Below, in pieces: positions 1 through 4,256 of a stretch of DNA of 7,722 bases. Origin of the DNA: Streptosporangiaceae bacterium (GTDB lineage Bacteria; Actinomycetota; Actinomycetes; Streptosporangiales; Streptosporangiaceae). The position numbers and the translations under genes are program-made. The DNA lies in assembly GCA_025934635.1 (NCBI GenBank), contig JAICWX010000377.1:1-7722 (forward strand), read 5' to 3'. Within the stretch, counting starts at the first letter, position 1. Every line of letters starts with the position of its first letter. The notes below the pieces were generated by a model. It searched no databases. It was given only the letters and a program-made list of their open reading frames with translations, and was not told the DNA's origin.

Positions 1-16
1 CAATGGCATTAAGTTA
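1..16. repeat. Left terminal inverted repeat of the IS
   Basis: The sequence CAATGGCATTAAGTTA matches the reverse complement of 1482-1497 (CAATGGCGTTAAGTTA) at 15 of 16 positions; the only difference is A/G at position 8. The transposase stop codon in the shifted frame (9-11) lies inside this repeat. The repeat could extend left of the window. Confidence 0.85.
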
Positions 17-218
17 AAGCGGGGACGGGCATCAGCCAGAAGACGATCGTGCTCAGCGGGGTCAGCCGGGCAGTCTGGCCGGGCCTGCGGGTCTTGTACC
101 GGCCGCCGGGGCGCTTGGTCTTGCGGTCGTAGCGGCGGCCGGGCCGTTCGGGGACCAGGTTGCGCGGGCAGGTGATCTCGAAGGCGAGGTCCTCGGTGCT
201 CTGGGCCAGGCCGTCAGG
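9..218 (-). pseudogene. Out-of-frame C-terminal tail of the IS4 transposase
   Basis: Reading the minus strand from 218 in the frame one base ahead of the main transposase gives PDGLAQSTEDLAFEITCPRN and then a basic Arg/Lys/Gly-rich stretch. It ends in STIVFWLMPVPALT and a TAA at 9-11 inside the terminal repeat. The third codon positions are strongly G/C in this frame. It restores the usual layout in which the transposase fills the IS to its end. Removing one C from the run of five at 217-221 joins the two parts. Either the gene is a frameshifted pseudogene, the run is misread, or ribosomes shift +1 at CCC TGA. Confidence 0.75.
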
Positions 219-1455
219 GGGAAAAGCATCCGGAGTCGCTGATGCGGCTGCGGATTCCGTCGCGGGCGCGGGTGAAGGAGATCCGGGCGGGATCTAGGCC
301 GGCGTCGCTGGCGGCGTGGCTGATCAGGGTGCGGATGGCCTGGTAGCAGCAGAGCATGGCGTAGATCTCCTGGCGGATCATCGGCGGGGACTTCGACCGC
401 GGGACCACCGCCGCGCCGCCGCGGATGGAGGTCTCCAGCTCGTCGAAGCATGTTTCCAGCTGCCAGCGGCAGGCGTAGGCAGCTGCGGCCTGCTGCGGTG
501 ACACCAGGGCGGGATCGAGGATGTCGGTGACCAGGGTGAAGGTCTCGGATGTCTCGCTGCCGTCTTCGGAGGTGACTGAGTACTCGATGACCCGCACCGG
601 GATGCCGGGGATGTCACCGCCGGAGCCGCCTTTGCGGCGCATCCGGCGGGAGGCGTCCGGGTCGGCGATGCGTGACAGCCAGGTCCCGTCGGCCAGCACC
701 TCCAGCACCGGCAGGTCCACGTCGCTTCTCGCCCGCCACAGGACGTGCATGCCGGCGGCGAGCACGTCTTCGAGCAGGCCGTGGGACAGGAAGTTGCGGT
801 CGGCTGCCAGCAGGTCGCCGCGCTCGAGCCTGCCCAGGAGCTGGCGGGTCAGCGGCTGCTCCCCGGTCGCCAGGCCCGAGGTGGCCGCGCCCAGTACCGA
901 CCGGGTCCCGCATTCACCCAGGCCGACGACGCGGAGCTGCGGGAACGGCCCGCGGCCGGCGTCGTTGGACGGGTAGCCGAACTCGGCGGCGTTCTGCGGC
1001 GTGTCCGGCAGGTCCAGGCACATCCCGTCCACGGCCACCAGCCGCATCCCGGAGACGAACGCGCGCTCTTGCTCCTGCCCGGCCAGCGGCCCGGCGACCT
1101 CCTCCATCAGCCGCTGCATCACCTGCCAGCCCAGCCGCTGCCGCGCATACGTCACCGCAGCCGCCGTCGGCTGCATCCCCAGCGACATCCGCACCCGGAA
1201 CCGCCTGGCCCAGTCCAGGCCCGTGACCAGCTTGTTCCACACCTCCGTGTAACTGGAGTTGAAGAACAGCACCATCGCCAGCAGGTAATACACCACCACC
1301 CGCGCCGGCAGCGTACGCGTGCGCTGCTCGCGCACGCCCGCCTCCTCGACGACCCGGTCGACCAGCTCCGGGGTGAACACCGCCGCCAGGACGCCGATCC
1401 CGATCCGGTCCGCGAGCCGGTCCCCGGCTACCACCTGCTGCCCTGGTCTCGCCAC
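214..1455 (-). CDS. IS4-family DDE transposase, C-terminus cut by a frameshift
   Basis: This enzyme would cut and rejoin the ends of the surrounding IS. The 413-residue reading frame has an N-terminal IS4-type domain (about 10-110) followed by a DDE catalytic domain. Visible motifs are VAVDG with D143, AADRNF with D219, and WQLET with E334. The IS4 signature Y-(2)-R-(3)-E-(6)-K is present as Y327, R330 and E334, but the final Lys is Glu (E341). The start is GTG at 1455; an in-frame stop at 1465-1467 excludes an earlier GTG/ATG. No Shine-Dalgarno is seen, but TAAGAT sits 6 bases upstream, suggesting a leaderless mRNA. The frame ends at TGA (214-216) after CCC, while about 68 more residues typical of the transposase tail continue in the +1 frame to base 9. 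A full product would be about 481 residues. Family membership is sure; activity is doubtful. Confidence 0.9.
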   Translation of the reverse strand: MARPGQQVVAGDRLADRIGIGVLAAVFTPELVDRVVEEAGVREQRTRTLPARVVVYYLLAMVLFFNSSYTEVWNKLVTGLDWARRFRVRMSLGMQPTAAAVTYARQRLGWQVMQRLMEEVAGPLAGQEQERAFVSGMRLVAVDGMCLDLPDTPQNAAEFGYPSNDAGRGPFPQLRVVGLGECGTRSVLGAATSGLATGEQPLTRQLLGRLERGDLLAADRNFLSHGLLEDVLAAGMHVLWRARSDVDLPVLEVLADGTWLSRIADPDASRRMRRKGGSGGDIPGIPVRVIEYSVTSEDGSETSETFTLVTDILDPALVSPQQAAAAYACRWQLETCFDELETSIRGGAAVVPRSKSPPMIRQEIYAMLCCYQAIRTLISHAASDAGLDPARISFTRARDGIRSRISDSGCFSP

Positions 1456-1461
1456 CAGGCG

Positions 1462-1489
1462 ATCTTACACCGATGTATGCCTAACTTAA
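1462..1489 (-). promoter_or_regulatory. Candidate transposase promoter, leaderless type
   Basis: On the minus strand TTAAGT (1484-1489, inside the right inverted repeat) and TAAGAT (1462-1467) are 16 bases apart, and six bases separate TAAGAT from the GTG start. A TANNNT box at this distance would place transcription start at or next to the GTG. This is inferred from spacing and consensus only. Confidence 0.45.
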
Positions 1490-1497
1490 CGCCATTG
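1482..1497. repeat. Right terminal inverted repeat of the IS
   Basis: This is the reverse complement of the left end at 15 of 16 positions. The TTAAGT within it (minus strand, 1484-1489) is placed to act as a -35-like element for the transposase gene. Confidence 0.85.
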
Positions 1498-1585
1498 GGG
1501 CAGGCCCTGCGGGCGATGAATATCGGGGCGATGTGTTTTACCTGTCGTCAGGCATCGGCGCGGACGCCAGGCGGCGCCTGCCCGT

Positions 1586-1593
1586 AGGGAGGG
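1586..1593 (+). promoter_or_regulatory. Shine-Dalgarno of the SRPBCC gene
   Basis: AGGGAGGG ends 11 bases before ATG 1605. It is the only good ribosome-binding sequence near the candidate starts and decides for 1605 over the in-frame ATG at 1533. Confidence 0.6.
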
Positions 1594-1604
1594 ATCCGGG
1601 TCTC

Positions 1605-2126
1605 ATGAGTGGCGATGAGTACCAGCCTGTTGCCGTATCGCGGCGGATAGGCGCACCGGCGGGCATGATCTTCCCGATCCTGGCGGACCCGGGCAGGCAC
1701 CGCGAGCTCGACGGTTCGGGGATGTTGCAGGGCGTGGTGTCCGGCACCACGATCTGCGGCGTGGGGGACGTGTTCGTGATGAGGATGTACTTCGACGAGC
1801 TGGGCGACTACCAGATGATCAACCACGTGGTCGAGTACGAACTGGACCGGCGGATCGGCTGGGAGCCAGAAGCGGGGCAGGGCCATCCCAACGCTGAGCC
1901 GGGCGCTGAACGCCCGGCGCGCTGGGGGCAGCGGTGGTCGTTCGAGCTGACCCCCGACGGGCCGGATGCCACCGTGGTGACCGAGATATTCGACTGTTCA
2001 CAGGTGCCTGAAGACCAGCGGGTGGATATCGGCTACGGCAACATCTGGGTCGAGGGCATGGCCGAGACACTGAAGCGGCTTGACGCGCTGTGCGCCCGGC
2101 AAGGGAACCCGGCCGGTGCGTCGTAG
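1605..2126 (+). CDS. SRPBCC (START/polyketide cyclase-like) family protein
   Basis: A 173-residue cytosolic protein of the SRPBCC superfamily, whose members form a helix-grip fold with a deep hydrophobic pocket for small lipophilic ligands; the ligand here is unknown. Typical features in order are VSRRIGAPAGMIFPILADP with the first helix and the DGSGM turn (11-40), the central strands GVGDVFVMRMYFDELGDY (52-69), VVEYELDRRIGWEP (75-88), WSFELTPDGPDATVVTEIFD (111-130), and a C-terminal helix WVEGMAETLKRLDALC (148-163) that would close the pocket. Length fits the family. ATG 1605 is chosen for its upstream AGGGAGGG. The frame stays open back to 1485, including an ATG at 1533, but codon bias there is weak. 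The IS ends 107 bases upstream, so the original promoter may have been displaced. The family call is firm; the function is unknown. Confidence 0.85.
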   Translation: MSGDEYQPVAVSRRIGAPAGMIFPILADPGRHRELDGSGMLQGVVSGTTICGVGDVFVMRMYFDELGDYQMINHVVEYELDRRIGWEPEAGQGHPNAEPGAERPARWGQRWSFELTPDGPDATVVTEIFDCSQVPEDQRVDIGYGNIWVEGMAETLKRLDALCARQGNPAGAS

Positions 2127-2206
2127 GCCCGGCAAGGTATGTCAACCGCGTCTGGGCTGGCCTGCCCGGCGCAGACCGATCCTGCCCTGAGTCCGGTGAT
2201 CGCTGA

Positions 2207-2302
2207 GCGTCGAAATTCGACGAGCTGGGCATTGCCAGCTACGCGGTGCGCGAACCGGCCATCCCGCACCTCGAGAGCGTCCTGGCCCTGCTCCGCGGCT
2301 GA
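2207..2302 (+). pseudogene. C-terminal remnant of an unidentified gene
   Basis: An open stretch begins directly after an in-frame TGA (2204-2206) and reads ASKFDELGIASYAVREPA, then IPHLESVLALLRG and TGA (2300-2302). It has protein-like composition, a plausible terminal amphipathic helix and strongly G/C third positions, but no start codon or upstream coding part. It looks like the last ~30 residues of a lost gene. The (S/A)xAVREPAI...L wording is reminiscent of the C-termini of some LLM-class F420-dependent oxidoreductases, but this is only an impression. It sits between the SRPBCC gene and the TPR-like gene. Confidence 0.4.
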
Positions 2303-2312
2303 CGCCATCGAA

Positions 2313-2318
2313 TAAAGT
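2313..2318 (+). promoter_or_regulatory. Candidate -10 box of the TPR-like gene
   Basis: TAAAGT matches TANNNT and lies seven bases before ATG 2326 in an otherwise GC-rich stretch. No -35 is recognisable. The position suggests a leaderless transcript starting at or next to the ATG. Confidence 0.35.
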
Positions 2319-2325
2319 GCGGGAA

Positions 2326-3054
2326 ATGGCGACAAGCTACTGGGACCGGCGGGCCGCCCAGGCCGACGATCTGCTCGGCCAGGCCGACGAGATGGGCGAG
2401 CTCGCGCCGGGCACCCGGCCCGCCCGCGTCGCCGCCCGGCTGGCCGTCCAGGCCGCGGACGTTTTAGCCAGCGACCGTGGCTCGGCGGCCGACCTGCGCC
2501 GCCTCGCCCAGGCCCTGTGGCGGCAGGCCTCCGCGTTCATGGTGTCCGGTCAACGGGCCGCCGCGCTGGCCCCGGCCCGGCGCTGCTGGCTGCTGACCGA
2601 GCTGGCGCTGACCATGGCGCCGCCCGGCGAGCCCGGCTGGGACCAGGCCATCGCCGACGCGGTGCGGCGGCTGGGCGTGGTCATGCCCGCGCTCGCCGCC
2701 GGCCGCCCCGGCGAGGCCGAGCAGCTCTACCGGGCCTGCACCGCCGCCGTCGCCGACGACACCGCCCGACCAGGCCTACCTGGACATCCTGACCGGCCGG
2801 GAGGTGGCCCACACCCTGCGCGAGTTCGCCGCCGATGGCCCGGTCGAGATCACCGAGCTGGTCACCGCGCTGCGGATGGTCAGCCGGATACAGACCGTGG
2901 CCGGCGAGCCGCCCCAGGCCGCGGACACCTGGACGAGGCCATCGCGCTGGCCGCCTCGGTCGCCGCCCGCGGCCCGGCCTACCGCGCCCTGCTCCAGGGC
3001 CTGCGCGCCGAGCGGGACGGCCTGCGCCGCTCCCCGGTCGAGCCCGCCCCCTGA
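2326..3054 (+). CDS. TPR-like alpha-helical protein with a frameshifted middle
   Basis: The product of the open frame is 242 residues. The N-terminal part (about 1-147) is almost entirely amphipathic, Ala/Arg/Leu-rich helix, with helix pairs such as PARVAARLAVQAADVLASD and PGEAEQLYRACTAAV, resembling tetratricopeptide-type repeats; no enzyme motif is visible. Residues 148-201 are encoded in the wrong frame: in the frame starting at 2768, 52 of 54 codons end in G or C and read DQAYLDILTGREVAHTLREF onward, whereas the open frame has only 25 of 54 and gives Pro/Arg/Gly-rich nonsense. The original frame returns at LDEAIALAASVAARGPAYRA. One extra base near 2764-2767 and one missing base near 2927-2930 explain this. 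ATG 2326 is preferred to GTG 2317 because the -10 box overlaps the latter. Helical repeat character is likely; the function is unknown. Confidence 0.7.
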   Translation: MATSYWDRRAAQADDLLGQADEMGELAPGTRPARVAARLAVQAADVLASDRGSAADLRRLAQALWRQASAFMVSGQRAAALAPARRCWLLTELALTMAPPGEPGWDQAIADAVRRLGVVMPALAAGRPGEAEQLYRACTAAVADDTARPGLPGHPDRPGGGPHPARVRRRWPGRDHRAGHRAADGQPDTDRGRRAAPGRGHLDEAIALAASVAARGPAYRALLQGLRAERDGLRRSPVEPAP

Positions 3055-3245
3055 CGCGCCCGATTGACGTCCCGGCGCCACCGTGGAGATTGCTTACCCG
3101 CCGAACCCCGTACGCCGGATCGTCAACCGGGCAGACATTGCCTGATGCGGCACTAGACGCTTTCTAGGCTCAACGCGTGACTGGCCGGGTGGCGTTCTCG
3201 GCGGTATTTAGTGCCTGGACGGTTGCGGACTGATTGTCGGCATGC

Positions 3246-3632
3246 TCAGTTCTGGCGCAGGTCCGCTGTGGCCATAGTGGACAGGCAGAACGGGTGGCCG
3301 ACCGGATCGGCGTAGACGCGGCAGTGGTTATTCGGCTGGAGTTCGTACTTAGTGGCACCGGCGGCTAGCACTCGCGCTTCGGTTGCGTCCAGGTCATCGA
3401 CGTCGAAGTCCAGGTGCAGCTGCATAGACGAGGCTGGATCCGGCCAACTGGGCGGCGCGTAGCCCGGGGCGGCCTGGAAGCAGATGTCCGAGCCGTCAGG
3501 GCAGGTCATCATGGCCCAGGAGTCACCTGGGACGGTGACCTGGCCGCCGGTGATCTCGGCGTAGAACGCGGCTAGCTCCCCGGCGTGCGGGCAGTCGAGC
3601 GTGACCCCGCCGAACTTGATTGAGTCAGACAC
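3246..3632 (-). CDS. VOC family protein, glyoxalase-like domain
   Basis: A 128-residue protein of the vicinal oxygen chelate superfamily. It has the two beta-alpha-beta-beta-beta modules expected: IKFGGVTLDCPHAGELAAFY to DICFQAAPGY (about 5-58) and LHLDFDVDDLDATEARVLAAGA to the end strand GHPFCLST (about 72-119). This arrangement is that of the actinobacterial glyoxalase-like (Glyoxalase_6 type) proteins, in which the canonical metal ligands of glyoxalase I are not fully kept. Candidates H73 and H113 are present, but no confident four-ligand set can be assigned, so catalysis cannot be claimed. Members include resistance proteins, dioxygenases and many of unknown role. The start is GTG 3632 with GAGGGAG five bases upstream. 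The gene runs convergently toward the TPR-like gene, 191 bases away. Confidence 0.88.
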   Translation of the reverse strand: MSDSIKFGGVTLDCPHAGELAAFYAEITGGQVTVPGDSWAMMTCPDGSDICFQAAPGYAPPSWPDPASSMQLHLDFDVDDLDATEARVLAAGATKYELQPNNHCRVYADPVGHPFCLSTMATADLRQN

Positions 3633-3637
3633 GAGAT

Positions 3638-3644
3638 CTCCCTC
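3638..3644 (-). promoter_or_regulatory. Shine-Dalgarno of the VOC gene
   Basis: GAGGGAG on the minus strand, five bases before GTG 3632. It supports the GTG start. Confidence 0.6.
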
Positions 3645-3891
3645 AAGGATCCTGGCACGGGCTGGGCGTAGTTCATCTTTATTATTCCGACGGTGTCATC
3701 GTGGGCGCCGGGTGCCGTAGACATTGGCGGTGCTCCTTGAGCTCGAAGACGTTGACTTCGGCATACCGGAAAGTAACACCACCAACCGCTGGTCGCGGCG
3801 CTGCCTTCCAGGTCGCTGAGCGCCTCCACGCCGCGCGCGACCAGTTCCTTGGGCTGGCAGCGGTAGCTGGCGCTGGTGCCGCAGGCCGCGT
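3645..3891. other. Gene-poor stretch upstream of the VOC gene
   Basis: No intact gene is supported here. Three traces are visible. An AT-rich patch reading AATAATAAAG on the minus strand (about 3677-3687) lies 45-55 bases upstream of the VOC start and may belong to its promoter, though no good -35 is present. A minus-strand ATG at 3724 has AAGGAG eight bases upstream and opens a 50-codon frame to 3572 that overlaps the VOC start by 61 bases; its codon bias is only moderate. A block on the minus strand (about 3892 down to 3782) has G/C in 34 of its first 37 third positions and reads RCQPKELVARGVEALSDLEG in its centre, then loses coding character. It looks like a gene fragment that I cannot identify. 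Confidence 0.35.
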
Positions 3892-4218
3892 CAGTTTCTG
3901 GCGGCCGAGGGCTTCCACTTCGCGTGCACGCCCGACGGCGCGCCTGCCGGGCTGATCAACACGATCCCCGTCGATGCTCGCACCATCTCGACGCTCGAGC
4001 CGCTCCTGCAGGTGCACACCAGCCAGTTAACCCGCCCTCAGGTCGATGACCCTGGCCTGCGCGCGGGCGTCTTCGCCGGGTTCCTGGTCTGCGACAAGGG
4101 CGGCGCCGCGGCCCGCGCCGACGACCTGCCCCGGTGGCTCAGGTTGCTGCACCCGAGCGGCTGTGATCGGCACTGCCGCGAACGCGGGCAGGCCGTGGCG
4201 GATGAGCAGACGGGCTGA
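3892..4218 (+). pseudogene. Headless coding remnant, product unknown
   Basis: The frame from 3892 to the TGA at 4216-4218 has roughly nine in ten codons ending in G or C and reads like genuine protein, for example AAEGFHFACTPDGAPAGLIN, then TIPVDARTISTLEPLLQVHT and LRAGVFAGFLVCDKGGAAAR. The last 30 residues are Arg/Cys/Gln-rich. There is no ATG, GTG or TTG in frame before the GTG at 4012, which lies mid-domain and lacks a Shine-Dalgarno, and an in-frame stop occurs at 3817-3819. I read it as a 5'-truncated gene of about 108 remaining codons. An alternative is a short 68-residue protein from GTG 4012. No family is recognised. Its TGA overlaps an ATG (4218) in frame with the following peptidase. 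Confidence 0.45.
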
Positions 4219-4256
4219 TGGCGGCGTTCCCTTATGGCGTGAGATCATCCCGGACT

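Larger units (their letters stand above)
1..1497 (-). mobile_element. IS4-family insertion sequence, essentially complete
   Basis: The element is bounded by imperfect terminal inverted repeats (1-16 and 1482-1497) and filled by one transposase gene on the minus strand, the standard layout of an IS4-family element about 1.5 kb long. The left repeat begins at the first base of the window, so the true left boundary could lie a few bases outside and target-site duplications cannot be checked. The right boundary falls 107 bases before the start codon of the SRPBCC gene. The transposase frame is broken once (near 214-221), so the copy may be inactive unless the shift is bypassed. The family call rests on the transposase motifs, and I do not recognise a named IS. 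Confidence 0.85.

Noticed and set aside
62..451. Minus-strand frame overlapping the transposase end, considered as the shifted tail
   Set aside because: It is the -1 frame and gives Ser/Pro/Arg-rich nonsense; the +1 frame gives the sensible tail.
745..1587. 280-codon plus-strand open frame across the transposase
   Set aside because: Antisense to the DDE motifs and running through the IS boundary into flanking DNA; composition is His/Arg/Pro/Gln-rich, typical of a shadow frame.
2094..2138. Direct repeat GCCCGGCAAGG flanking the end of the SRPBCC gene
   Set aside because: Eleven bases, two copies only, and GC-rich; no structure or element attaches to it.
3153..3167. CTAGA-CGCTT-TCTAG inverted repeat between the convergent TPR-like and VOC genes, considered as a terminator
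   Set aside because: The stem is only five mostly A/T pairs without a T-tract; too weak to call.
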